Source of the DNA: Datnioides undecimradiatus
Lineage: Eukaryota; Chordata; Actinopteri; Lobotiformes; Datnioididae
Direction: 5' to 3'
DNA length: 64,000 nt
Assembly: GCA_008933995.1 (NCBI GenBank)
Contig: WARS01000048.1
Location: 6,420,938 to 6,484,937, forward strand
A program made the position numbers and the translations under genes. The number at the start of each line of letters is the position of its first letter. The stretch's first letter is position 1. The notes below the pieces were generated by a model. It saw only the letters and a program-made list of their open reading frames with translations. It was not told where the DNA came from and made no database searches. Positions 22,590 to 35,580 of the stretch are shown here, one piece after another.

Positions 22590-23700
22590 GACAGAGACTG
22601 TTATCGTTGTCTTCCTCCGCTAATCCAGGTCCAGGTTGCTGGGGCAGCAGTCTCAGTAGGGATGCCCAGATACTCCTCTCCCCAGCCAGTTCGACCAGCT
22701 CCTCCAGAAGGACACAGCGGTGTTCCCCAGCCAGCTGAGAGATGTAGTCTCTCCAGCGTGTCCTGGGTCTGCCCTGTGGTATCCTTCCAGATGGACATGT
22801 CTGCAGCATCTCCCCAGGGAGACATCCAGACATCCTAACCAGATGCCCGAACCACCTCTGCTGGTTCCTCTCAAGGAAGAGGAGCGGTCACTGTACTCTG
22901 AGCTCCTCCTGGCTGTCTGAGCTACTCACCATTCTCTAAGGCTTGCCCCAGACACTCAGACACACTCATTTTGGCCCCTTGTATTCGCAGTCCTATTCTT
23001 TCAGTCACCACCCGCAGCTCGTGACCATAGCTGAGGACTGGAGTGCCCTGACCCATCTGTCAATCTCCCACTCCATTTTCTCAAGACCCCGAGAACTCTT
23101 CTGCTTGGGGTAACAACTCCTCCCCAACCCAGAGTGATCAAACCACCTTTTTCTGGTCGAGAACCAGGTGCTGGTCCTCACCCCCACTGCTTCACACTTG
23201 TCTGCAAACTATCCCAGCCAGAGCTGGAGGTCGCCTTTTCCAGATCTACAAAACACATATGTAGACTGGCTTGGGTGAACTCCCACGCCCCTGTCAACAC
23301 CCTTGTGAGGATGTAGAACTGGTCCAGTGTTCCACTGCCAGGATGAAAACCACATTGTTCCTCCTGAATCCAGGGTTTGAGGACATCCTTGAGGTAATCC
23401 TTCCACCGCCCAACTATACTCTCAGTTGATATCAACTGCTTCCCATCCCCACCCAATACAGTGTGGATGAGGTGTGGCTTTTCCCTCCAAAGCCACCAGA
23501 CAGTTTACCAGAATGTGTCTGGGCCTGACTGTAAGTCTTGCTCTACGGCCTGACTGAACTCCTCCCACATGTGAGTTTTTGCCTGTGCAACTGCCAAAGC
23601 TACACATCGCTTAGACTGCTGGTAGCTGTCAGCTGCCTCTGGAGTACCACAAGCCAACCATGCCCTGTAGGACTACTTCTTCTTTCACGACACACATGGT
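22590..23700 (-). mobile_element. Decayed non-LTR retrotransposon (LINE) fragment
   Basis: Minus-strand translation shows reverse-transcriptase pieces of a common fish LINE. Near 23,330-23,400 are GRWKDYLKDVL joined to IQEEQCGFHPGSGTLDQFY. Near 23,230-23,290 is CFVDLEKA. C-terminal pieces near 22,720-22,800 include CPSGRIPQGRPRTRWRDYIS. These are in several frames with stops. The join after GRWKDYLKDVL skips roughly 100 residues found in intact relatives, and another loss follows before the EIDRWVRAL segment. The element is dead. The clade (Rex/CR1-like or related) is not certain, and its ends are approximate. Confidence 0.85.
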
Positions 23701-24635
23701 GGTGGAGAGAGTTTCCATTTTATTGCCTGTTTACTCACATTATGAGACACAGACTCTCAAATTTTATTGGAAGTAGTTTTATACGCTTCAGATTTCAAAT
23801 ATAGTAATCAAAATCTGCTATTCATGTGTAATTGCAGTTTTGTTTGTTCACTAAAACTCTAAAATCCAATTCCGTTTTTGTGTTTTTCTACTGTCATCAC
23901 ACTCTTCTAACATGCAGTAAATAGTAAATAACTGCCAGGTATTCTGGAAAATGGGCAAAAGCACTTACAGGACAGGTTTAGGTGTTAAAGGGTTAACGGA
24001 CAAAGGTCTCTTCTATTCCCTAACCCACCCCTCCAGATTAGTTCATCTTGCACACACAACTATACATCTGAAACTAATAGATTTTGATTAGTTGATTATC
24101 ACCAGAATGCACTTAAAGTAGTTATAGAAGCAGTTATAGAAGTACATTTGACATATATTATTGTATTTACTGATGCATTATCATGGAAGCAGATGGCTGA
24201 ATTGGAGCTGATTTGAACTTTTTAAAAAATTTGCCAAGTAATCCATCATTAATTTATCTTAATCTGCAAAGGAACACTATCTATAAAGTAATTAGTTTAA
24301 CAGGCTGACAAATGTGTAATAATGTCCAACGTTTCCTCCACAGAAGCTACAGTACACACACTCAGAACCAAGACACCACTACACCACTGGATGATTTCTG
24401 CTGCCTTCCCCTCAGACGTTATGTCTCAGGCATTATTCATCTCTTTACTTTACAATCTATAACTACTGTGACCCAGTAATTGACCCACTCACCCTCTTTC
24501 TCATTCACACCATGCATGTGAACAGGTCAGTTGGAGTATTCCCACCCGTATCCCTGTGAACTAAATACACCCATAACTGCGACTGTGCAATCACTGTGCA
24601 AATCACTCAAGAACGCTGACTAAAAATGCATGTAT

Positions 24636-24670
<35 letters not shown>

Positions 24671-25790
24671 TGTGCACAGACACAGATCAAAGCCTTCCCC
24701 TACACAAACCACAGGTGTTTTGCATGAGATGATATTAATATTTTGTTGACATTCAAAGATGCTTGATGCCCCTGTTCTCATTACACTGGATCTGGGTGAC
24801 AGCCTGCATAGTTCTGCAAGTCGTCTTTGTCTGCACCATTTATAAAACTGTCATAACATATTTTTTTTTCTTTTCCACTGCTTCTTTTTTCTGTTTCACA
24901 AATGTAGATGAGCCCATCTGATAACAGATATAGTGGTGTTGAAAGTCTAGTCAAAAGTCATTGTGTATTTAAATCCTTATGTTGGAGATGAGACAGAGTA
25001 CGATCAGTGCTAGGGACAAAACAGTTGGTGTGAGGAGGGAAAGAGACTAAGCAGGGCTAGCGTTACAGGGCCTTGTTCATGTTCGGGTGAGCACTGTGAA
25101 ATCACTTATTGGGAAATTGAGTTCTTGTTGAAAGACAGAACTGAAAGAATCATCTAATTAAAGACTGAGGAAATTTGAGGTTATTCTCTGCACAGACCTC
25201 TTGCACACACAAGAAGTTTTTCTGCATTGTCAGCTTTTCTTTGTCACACAGGATGCATGTCTCTCCTTAAGTCATAATAATGACTAATTAGTTTGTGAAT
25301 GCTGCATGTGTCATTGTCATGTAATTCTTGGACGCAGAGAAAAAGAATATGGTAAGGCGCATAAATAAATGTATATATAAATGTGTACAGTGACTTTCTT
25401 TAACCGGGACACACTGAATCACAGTTTTCTATTACATATAGTGGCTGTAGCTTTGTAACATGAGCACAGCTTGTGAGCATATGAAAATAAATGTTATTGC
25501 AATGCTTTGTTCATGGAAAATAGCACCTCTGTTCCAACTCAGTCCCCTTAAAATTAGATTTATGTAAAACTAATTTACAGAAGCAAGTCTGTTTTGCCAG
25601 AAACTTAATTAATTTTTCTATTAATTGAATGAGGAAATGCTAATTAACTCTGACAATATGACAAGAATCAAATATAGTAATACTAAACTAATCTGTAAAA
25701 TATTCACTAACAACACAGTTTTTTCACTTACTTTTTAAAACACTTTATTTACGCTTACACTTTTACACTGTGTACATTGTGAAGCATGGA
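23701..25790. other. Intergenic, no gene seen
   Basis: AT-rich DNA with one CA microsatellite (24,637-24,669). I see no coding exon, RNA gene or identifiable repeat beyond that. Confidence 0.6.
24637..24669. repeat. (CA)n microsatellite
   Basis: About 16 CA units. Confidence 0.95.
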
Positions 25791-25799
25791 TTTATGAAC

Positions 25800-26830
25800 C
25801 CAGAACACCGACTCAGGAATCAGTTTAAAGGGTTTATTGACAAAACCAAAAGATCAGATGACGGCACGACAGTGGGCAGTGTACAGCCAAGGTAGATGAG
25901 TAGGTCATGGATCCAGAGTCTCAGTAATAGATCCAAAGTATTGGCAGCAAGAGAGGAAGTGTGGTGCAGATGGCTGCGAGTGGATGGGCAGCCTGAAAAT
26001 GGCTGAACCAAAGCTGGCAGAAAAAAACATGGAGTGAGCACAGGGAAGACGGATTGAAAAGTTTGAAATAAGTCAGGAATGTAACTACTATTGAATGGGC
26101 GGAACGATCTGACAAAGAATGGATGGAGAGCCAAGGTTGATGTACTCCACACTGTTGATTTGTTGATCAGTGTCAGGCATGCTAGCTGCCATGCTCAGAT
26201 CGGGAAGGCCATGCTCAAGAACAGAAGAAAGAAAGAAAAAATACTCAAACAAAAACTTTACTTTAGACGCCTCCAAATTCTAATTTGCCCTCCAAGTTTG
26301 TACATTAGTTTGGAATGGAATCTGAATGACAGGACTGACTGTGATACCAAAGGCTTGCCAAAACCTATCCACGCCAATGTCAGAAGAAATGCCATGGAAA
26401 CAGACACAGTGAATCCAGAGGTCTGCTGTGTTTTGTGTAGAAGGAACCTTGTAGGGGACAAATTACTGCTCTAGAAAACTGATCCACATTTCTTAGGATG
26501 ACCATGTTACCATGAGAGGGTAGAAGCCTACTGACGAAGTCCAGTAGTATGTGGCTCTCCAAGATTCACCAGCAGTGGGTGAATGGTGGAGCAACCCAGC
26601 AGGACGAGGATAAGTGGCCTTGTCGTGGGCAAACATGTATTTGAGCATGGACATAAACTCTAGTGTTGTTCAATGAAGGGCCACTAAAAGTGTAGCTTGA
26701 GGAACGAGCGCCTGCGACCAATACTTGGGAGATGGGAAAAGAGTTATTTTCCCTCTGGAGAACCTGTGACCTAACCTGTGTTACCTCTTGGTGTTTCTCC
26801 AACCAGGTGAGATGCCATGTTGACTATCTT
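25800..26830 (-). mobile_element. Decayed Ty3/gypsy-type LTR retrotransposon fragment (integrase)
   Basis: On the minus strand, successive frames resemble the integrase of fish gypsy elements. Around 26,585-26,655 is FAHDKATYPRPAGLL, the remains of the zinc-finger region with its cysteines gone. Around 26,450-26,560 is SHILLDFV and then VDQFSRAV, the start of the catalytic core. Around 26,340-26,410 is a piece ending GITVSP. At least two frameshifts and an in-frame stop separate them. The 25,800-26,090 side may include terminal-repeat sequence, but no second repeat was found. Gag, protease, reverse transcriptase and RNase H are absent, so this copy is inactive. Confidence 0.75.
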
Positions 26831-29589
26831 AAAAGACAAAGAAATGGGAAAGTTGAGTGAGTTGGCATTATCATACAGAGAAATTTATCTTATGAGTTCA
26901 CAGGAGCTTTGTCATTTTACCCAGACCCAGCATCTGGAAACAATGAATGTAGAAAAGTTAAAAGTTTAAGCTTCATGTTTGGACAAAAGCTGTTGATAGG
27001 CCAACTGACTTTGCCATCTAATCGGGCTGAAAACCATTGTAGCGCCATCTTGCACACTCCCTCATTATGACGAACATCTTGAGTCAATCCCACACATTAG
27101 AAACTATTGGCTTGCTGCGTGCCACAGACAGACTGGGAAAGTCTGAAAATATTAAGACAGACTAATACATTGTTGGTTTTGGTCTTTATGTGGGATTTGT
27201 TGTAATAACAAAACTATAGAATATTTGCTGCCTTATCCTGTCAGACAAAATGTGCTGTAGTAAACTGAAAACTTGCCATAAAAATGAATTATTACTGTGC
27301 TCTGATTTACAGTGCAATGCTCATATGATTTAGCCCCAGTCTGAGTTTTGCTATTCTGGCTTCATCATGATGGCTTCATTACTGAAAAGCCAAAATCCGG
27401 GACACCAGTAGGTGTGGCTCTTAATTGCTTATTACTGCTTATTTCGTATCACAACAGCTTTGCCCTGCTGATTAATACAGAAATTTTAATTGCAGCAATG
27501 ATTCAGACACAGTGTAGTGTAGGAGCAGTGTTTACCTCTTTAGCACATAAGGCACAATAGGAACATTGGGAAGCCCCACTGCAGGGCCGTCTGTATAGTT
27601 TGCCTGCACAGAATTGATCTCCAATACATGTGTCAGCAGAGAGGGAGATTTGTGCAAGCACAGTGTCAGGCCTGCCACAGATACCTACAGTTGAGCGTGT
27701 GAGAACAGAGCTGGCAGTGATGCTGCAAATTAGCACGCAGTGTTTTGATTTCTGTGGAGGAATGTAGCCTCCCATGTGACTGCATACAGTACTTCAGTGG
27801 GATTTTGGGAGTCATTATGAATGACAGCAGAAGACACCTTGGATTGGTATCAGTTGTCATAGCGCTTGTTGTTGTGACACTATTTCCTGGTTCCATGGTG
27901 CCTTGCTGTTTGAATTTACGGTTTTTCCTCAAAGGGATTTTCCCCTACTTTGCCCTCATGCTTGCTAAACTGATTACTCCCACAGCATTAAACAGGATCT
28001 GTTTAAAAACCATAGTATTAAATACTTTCTGATTAATATGAAAATTCATGTGACAGATTGCTATGAATGCATGACAAGATATGTTTCCGCCTTGAGCATT
28101 TTCTCCGTTTGCTGCCATTTAGATGCTGTTGAGTGTATAGCTACGTTGTGTTTACAGGAGGCTGTTGTTATTGACAGGTGGCTGAATGTTCTCAGAATAT
28201 CCTCAATTTCTGCTGATGGCGTAAATTGCAGGTAAAATCTCCTGACAGGAAAGAAAATGACCACCCTATCTATACCCTTGTATGTAATCCTAACAAAATA
28301 TTACATTTTAATGGAACCTGTCAAACAGAGTGCCATCTCTCTTCATTTCATGGTGCACGCGCTTCCCCACACTTGTTTCCTAGCTTATGTTAATTGGCAC
28401 TTTGTTTTGTAAGGCTGTCTGACATGTGGTAATTGGCGTCTAGACATGCATGCTGCTGATCTGGAAGAAGCTCTGATACACAGGTAAATCAGTGATGGGA
28501 TGATGACATCCACTCCCCTTGTGAAAAAGTGTGGATAATGATAATTCAAAAATGTTATCACACGGTGTCTCAGGCTATGCAGAGTGAGACTGGTGTGTTT
28601 TGCCCTGCTTTCTGTTTCCCTACTTCCATTATCTTTTCGTTGTCTCTGGTCTAGCATGTTCAGCAGTCTCCCAGATCATCTCTTCCTCAGACATAATCTG
28701 TTTCCACACAGCAGTTATGTTGAGTGACTCATAATACACACATTTAAACACACATTTCAACTGAAAATTGCATCTTTTATTAGTCAGCCAACATACACTC
28801 AGTGGCCAATTAATGTCTCCCTTAATAAAGTTTTTAATGTTCATTATTTGCTCTTTTTGTTATTATTACTGAGGCCATAGCTAAAGATGCAGCTGTATTG
28901 GACAGGAATATAGTGATAGATGTTTTTAATTTTTTGGCCTTGCCATTTACATACATTAGGAGGCAATGTTGAAGTTCATTGAATGGACTTGGGTTTTTGG
29001 TGACTAGTGAACTAAATCAATCCATTTGCATCCAATGAATGTGAATCAACTGTGGTCATATACTTGTTTTTTGGACTCCCACTTGCATTCCGTGAGACTT
29101 GCCTACCTTGCCTCTTATTGGCTGGTGGTTGCTTGATTTTAATTAGATGGTTGTTGGAGTTTCAGACCCAATTAGTCAGAGTAGGGGTTGGTCTTTGCAA
29201 AATACTGGTAGGGGGAAAAATAATAACCATATGGTCACCTGCAGCTGACACTTCTGCCAGAGCCTGCAAATCTGTTTTATGTTTTTTGAACTGCAGCACA
29301 ACTTCACCCATGCAAGAAAACAAAAGTTCCACATCATGCAGTATACCTGTACAGCAACTCTTTTTTTGTTTAAGTGGTAAACCACATGGTTTTTCTTGGC
29401 TTATAAAAGTAAGGTCTGTGATTCTGTAGTAGTGAACAGTAATTCACGTAGTTTGGGAAGCGGGCAGCGGCAATGATTAGGAATGGTAAAGGAGGCTCTT
29501 TTGAAAAAGAAGCTCCAGGAACAGGAGTTTTCAAATTTAGGATCTGGGGCCAGAGACATTATATTTTTGGTTTAAGTTTGCTCAAATGA

Positions 29590-29645
29590 CTGCTTGGGCT
29601 CAAGGATGAACTGGATGTATTTTGGTGGATAACGGAGGTGGATAT
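29590..29645 (+). repeat. Fragment of a dispersed fish repeat (CTCAAGGATGAACTG family)
   Basis: GGCTCAAGGATGAACTGGAT followed by TATTTTGGTGG resembles the tandem repeat at 45,045-45,307 and a repeat family I recall as common in fish. The unit ATTTTGGTGGATA occurs twice within 35 bases. Confidence 0.5.
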
Positions 29646-32600
29646 TTTGGTGGATAGTCTGTAGCTGTAGCTGCACAAAACACATTTCAGACCTTGTGAA
29701 CACAATATTTGAGGAGCTTCTCAGGATAGTGTAATAGTGGTATTTGGATATTATTTTACTGGATCTCTATAAGAGGAAATGCTCAATGATTGCATGAAGG
29801 TTTTTTTTAAATGTGTTGAGATTACAGCCTTGGAGAATAATAAATGAGCTGCTTGTTGCTTTGAACATTACCTCCTTTTCCACTCTTTAATTGGAACAAG
29901 ACAGAATTACCATAGGAAGGAATTCAAGTTCAAAAAAAAAAAGGTGATCCATCTCATCAGCATATTATTGTGCTAATGCAGTGATGAAAGGGACTGTCCT
30001 AATTACTACCATTTTTAATTAGTTGCCCTTCATTTTTGCATGGGACTCATGTCATACAGCCAGCATTTCTCCACAACACACACAATGCAAATGGCATGCG
30101 AGTGAATCAATGTTCATCAACAGACACACAAGCAGTGCAACACACATTCCTGCCCATGTGTGCACAGACACACACATTTCCCCTGCATATGCCAATGCGG
30201 CATACAGGCTGAGAAAACGCTGACACAGTGTGTGGTGGGGGGAAGCATGATAATGGGGCAGTGGGGCTTAGTGTAGAGCGACGAGAAAACACTCATCAAA
30301 GCTATTAGCATCAGCGTGACCTCATTGGCTGCTATGACGACAAGCTGAGCCTGCAGTGATTGCAGCTCTGCAACAGCATGGATGAAGGGCAAGAAGAAGT
30401 GGCAGTGTGTGATTTTAACCAGATTAACATGCTAGATCAACATGTTACTGTGGCTACAGCATGCTTCTTTAATAATATTAAAAGTTATGTTATGCGACAT
30501 GATATCAGTTTCAGATATATACAAAGTAAAAAAGCAAAACGCAGCCTTTTTTTTGAATTTTTGACATCTTTTCTTGAGAAATGATTCATATTTAGCACTG
30601 CTGTTTCAGCACTAAGGCTGACATCAGCTTTTGCCAAGTAGTGATTTTTATGGCATAGATTAGTGAGAAGATAAGTCAGCGAATCACCCAGGTCATTGGG
30701 ATTCATCCTCTTGTGACCATAAAGGTAAATCTTATGCCGTTTCATCCAAAGGCTGAACACTAACTGTCCATCTGATGTCTCCATTGCATGAGCCAGCCCT
30801 CTGTCGTCACCAAAAAGATAAGAGATTGCAAGCAGAAAACAAGGGTGAGTAAGAAAGTGTTGCGTAATATGTTAGAGAGACATCAGTGTGTTTTGTGTGT
30901 CTTTGTGAGAGAGAGGGAGGGAGGTGGGACACAGAGAGGAAGAAGGGTGAGGTAAAATGCAGACGTTCTATATTTAGCAGAGGAGCTATTGTTTCCTGGC
31001 TGGGGGGAAATAGGAAAGGCGGATGGCTTGCCAAACTCAGCTTTCTGAGTAAACCTATCCAAAGTGCGCAATTGCTCAGTCATGCATGTGCAAATCCAGA
31101 TGCACCAGAGACCCCTGCCACACACAGAGACACACATAAACATGTACAATATAGATATATATTTTGCAGTATATGCGTGTGAGGTCCTCTCTCACCATTT
31201 TATTCCCTAGAAACGTCCGACAGCTCATGGCTGGAGCTCATGACATTATTATGATCATTATTCAGGAGCTGACCTTATCAGTCTGTGATTTATTCCTGAC
31301 TCCAGTACAGTGTTATTATCAGCCCCTCTGATCTCTCAGATTTGGTGGCCTGGCACCTCAGTATCTTTTCAGCCTTATTTAATGAGAATTCAGAGACTGC
31401 ATATAAACAAGGTTATAGAAAAGGATTGTGCGCGTGCGTGTGTGTGATACATAAATCTTAATACATAAATACATACACACATTGAGAGAGGCATGTTTGC
31501 TGGCACGAGCCCACAACAGTCATTGTGAAAGGTATCCTTTGGAGTTTTATTGTAAACAAACCCAATTGTGCCTAAAAGACTATTTTTAAAAAAATCATTT
31601 TAACCCTGTTCTGAGGAGAATCCTTCACAAAATTTCATAGCAGTGTCAAAATCCTAAATGTAAGCCAGCCGGTGGAGCTAGAGACCAAGAGACCGCCAAA
31701 GCCATACGATTCACTACCCAAGGATCATGAATTCCATCCATCCAGCCCACTATCCTCCCTATTTGCACTTAATGGGCCTGTAACATTATTCTCCTACTTC
31801 CGTTGCTCCCATCGGACACGTGACCTGAGGTCTACGTCACAGGTATTTGCTAAAATGAGTTGTGGTGTCATTTTCCTCAGGAGGAAAGTCCTAGATGTTG
31901 GATAAGCTTTAGCCGATTAACATTCATTTAGTTGAAACCAGAAAAAGAACCTCTTGCTCGTTGGCTGTGTTGACTTTTTCAACATTCAGCCGACACATTT
32001 TTCCCCAGTGTTAACCAAACCACTTGAGCAGCCACGTAACCATGAAAATCTGCATCAAGCGTTTGGGTATTTAGTTGACAGAGAAAATGCATTTGCTTCA
32101 GAAACTGAAGTGTAAAGTGTAATAAAGACGGATTTCACATTAGGTTTCATCAATATAAATAAATCCGTAGGAATAGAAACCAAATCTGTAGCAGATCGGA
32201 ATTTTTGCTGTAGTGACCACCAGAGCGGCAGTTGTTTGCGACTCAACCTGCCGTATCCTGGCATCATTAATAGGCTAACAAAAGTCATTATGCCTGTCTG
32301 TGTGCTGTCTCAGGTTTAGAAGTGCTGTAACTACACACAGTTCAGCAGCACTCGGGGATCGGGGTGCGTTTGTGCTAAATGAGCAAAAAGTCGTGTAAAA
32401 GTTGTAGCGATGTTGCACATGTGGTGTCATTAGCATTGATCAGGGGCCGCTGTAGTCGATGGCAGGGTGAGGATGAGCGCCCCCCATGACTCCACACAGT
32501 TAGCTGGAAGAATCAATGGTAAGCCCCAGTCTGATGTTACATAACAACAGAGAGATGACCAGAAGTAAGTCCACTGTGTTGACACAGAATGGTTTTATTT

Positions 32601-35424
32601 TACTGTATCAGTGTGGTGTCTTAAATCAGCACTCCAGCGTTGGCTCATGAGGCACTGACTGACAACTGAAACTCATTAATTGTGTTGTATTTGTATTTTA
32701 TCTTCTGAGAACCCAGGAGAGAGCGCTGTCATCCATTACACTGCTTGGCTGACAAGCTGTGAGTATGTATGGGAGGAAGCCGGTTGAGTCATTACAAATT
32801 GACTGGGATCCAGAAAGGGAAAAATAAACAAAAACTGCTCGCTTCTCACTTTCTCCAGAAGTCAGCAGAGAGTTCCCACACAAGGAATTAAAAGCTACAA
32901 TACTGCAACTTTACGCCTCGAGGCAGGAAGTGTATTGTTAAACCTGATGCTCAGTTTGGTTAGTTCACAACCGAGCGCTCGTCTCTCATCTTGATGAGCT
33001 GTCTGCCTCGTAACAACATGTAGCCTGAGGCTGAGGTGAGCTGTGTGTGGAGAAGCTGTTGGTGAATCCAAAATTAAATTGAAATAAAAACCAACTTTAA
33101 TTAGAGTTTAAACAGGGTTGGAGCAAAGTTGGTTTGTCTGCTTCAAATTCACTTAAATGTTTTAAATGATTTCTATCTTTTTTGACTTATTTATACATAA
33201 ACAATAAAAGAGAGAAGTTCAACTTTTATTAAAGATTTCACTCAAAATAAATTTTATAAAAATGTGAGCAGATGACAAAGGAAACCCAGATGACATTCAT
33301 TTCATGCCTCATCATCTAATTAATCTCAGAAAGCTTGATCCTCCATCCTCTTCCCTTTTTCTATTGTCTTGGTTTCCATGGAGACAACTGCGCCATTTCT
33401 TGAGGGCCACCGATCACGTGTCGGCATGAGGGGCAGAGGGTGCACTGCTGCTTCAGGTTGACTCGGGAAGAGAGGAATAAAAACAGAACACGACAACAGG
33501 TTCAACTCTCCGACCCCCAACATGGATGATGCTCTTCCCTCTGCGGGGCCAAGTGGGGGCTACGGAGAATCATCATCATCACAAAGGATAGAAAAAAAAC
33601 AAAAACACGTTAGCATGGCTGGAGCGGCACACAGAGCCAGAGGCGAAAGAGTGAAGGGGTGAAGGCTAATGAATTGTACAGTAACACTGTGACATACATC
33701 TCTGCTGATGTTGTAAACAAACATTAGAGGCTGTCATGAGTTTTTTCTGTATCTGTTGTGACAAACGCAGGTCTTGCATCGTAACATCATAATTTCATTG
33801 GAGGGGAAATCAGCAGAGCGTGGAGCATTGTGTCGACTTCGGATTTGAACTTCCAATTTTCTCAAAGTTTCTCAGACTCCTGCACTTTTTCAAGCAGCGT
33901 CTGACTGACGGGAAATCAATCTCCAGCCACAGAGTATGAAAGCTGTTCTGTGAGCACTAAATCTTTAAAGGTGATGTCTTTATGCTCATTTTCAGCTTCA
34001 CGCTTTAGTTCAAAACTTATTGTTCAAAAGATTTTTTTACACGCCGCTGTACATCGCTGCTGCACCAAAGCTGTAACCGTATTTCCGGTCAGCTTGGAGG
34101 TACGCTCCCCCAGTGAATAACCTACCTTCCAGCCTTCCTCACAGAAAAAAGTGTTAGTCCTGTGTTTGATCCTGCCCAATCTCCTCCTTATGTGGGCCTC
34201 TAATTATATTACATTTCTCCTGAGTAGTTTAAAAGTCCTGCTGAGTATTACAAAAAATGAACAAAAAAAAAAAAGGGTACCAATTTAAAATTAAATTCCA
34301 CGTCTATTTCATGAACTGCCATGATACTGATCTGGTTATTTCTGTCACATCAACATTTTAGTTTTCCAGCACTTCGTTTTCAGGCCAAAAAGTACAATTT
34401 CAATTGTGCCAGGCCGTCTTATTTCAGGCCGACTACTCTGCAGGCCAACGCTCCCCCGTCACCATTACCTTTAGCGTTTTCAAGGAGATTTAAGAGGGGG
34501 TTTCTATAACTCACAGGCAGGTCTTACTTCACCACCACCAGTGTCCAGACTCTGGAGGATCCTTTTTTATCCCCTGCGTTCGTAAATGTGCTTTACATCG
34601 AGGGAGACTAAATTCATTCTGTTGCCGTTTCTAACCACAATAAAGGATACTGTTTCATTTGATATCTCCTTATCAGTAAACTTTTGTATGTCCAATCAAT
34701 TTCACGTTGTTTCATATTATAGAAGGAATTGAAAAGCGGGGTGAGATGTGATATGAAAGAAACTAAATTTACCCGCAGTGTCTCTATGAGACCCTTCCTA
34801 TCAGCATGAAGAAGCCTCACGATGCTCCCCCCCGTGCACTGTTTAGAATCCCATAAATTGAAGTGATTGAATTGAGTCCTCTGCATCGATACCTTCAGGA
34901 GTGGGCTCCTTAATCATTCGTTTGTGTGAGAACTAAAGCAGGGGCCGCGCTTTAAAACAGCCAATCTCCAGCGCACTGACCCATTCACACACACCAACCT
35001 GGTTATGTTGGCTGTAAAGCAGCCAGCAGAGAGCACTGGAGTGAGAGCATGGGAAATGAGATGGCTTTTAAAAATCAATGAGAATATCAAATAGCACTCT
35101 GTTCACCACTCAAATCTTTAGAAAGAAATATTGAAAAAAACCTGTGAATCTCCTAAAGTGCATCTGTTTTTTTATTGGTGGGAAAGAGACCCTCGGGGGA
35201 AACAGTTTGCAGTTTGGATAAACAGGAACAAAGTCAGTGAATCGTACAAATGTGTAACGCAGTTGCAAATGCAAAGAGGACTTCTACTGTACATATCAGC
35301 GGGGGCTTACACTTCTTCCTCTTAAAGGTGCTGTAGAGATAATACAGTGATAAAAAGAATAAATAGGGAGGAAGAAAACCAGAGAGAGAGATTGATAGAA
35401 AGTTGGATTCAAGAAGCATTTAAT

Positions 35425-35580
35425 TGCTAATTAATAGGATAATGTTTGGGCTGCAACAAACTGTAAAGCCTTATGGGACCTCTACAGTGGCTCCTTATGG
35501 CACTGGCTTTAAACTGCCTTTGGAACTCTAATTAATTCACATCCTGCTGCTAATTAATTTGCCACCACTAATTAAACCGA
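35425..35580. promoter_or_regulatory. Cluster of CTAATTAA homeodomain-type sites
   Basis: Four CTAATTAA motifs start at 35,427, 35,528, 35,550 and 35,568. The last three are spaced 22 and 18 bp apart, about two helical turns. TAATTA is the core of many homeodomain dimers. An enhancer role is inference. Confidence 0.4.

Noticed and set aside
22499-22920. Plus-strand frames of 66-86 codons
   Set aside because: They are antisense to the LINE C-terminal region.
26091-26474. 127-codon + strand frame
   Set aside because: It lies opposite the decayed gypsy integrase, whose minus-strand motifs are recognisable.
28795-28835. ACACTCAGTGGCCAATTAAT resembling a fish DNA-transposon end
   Set aside because: The similarity covers only about 15 bases, with no partner terminus or transposase remnant nearby.
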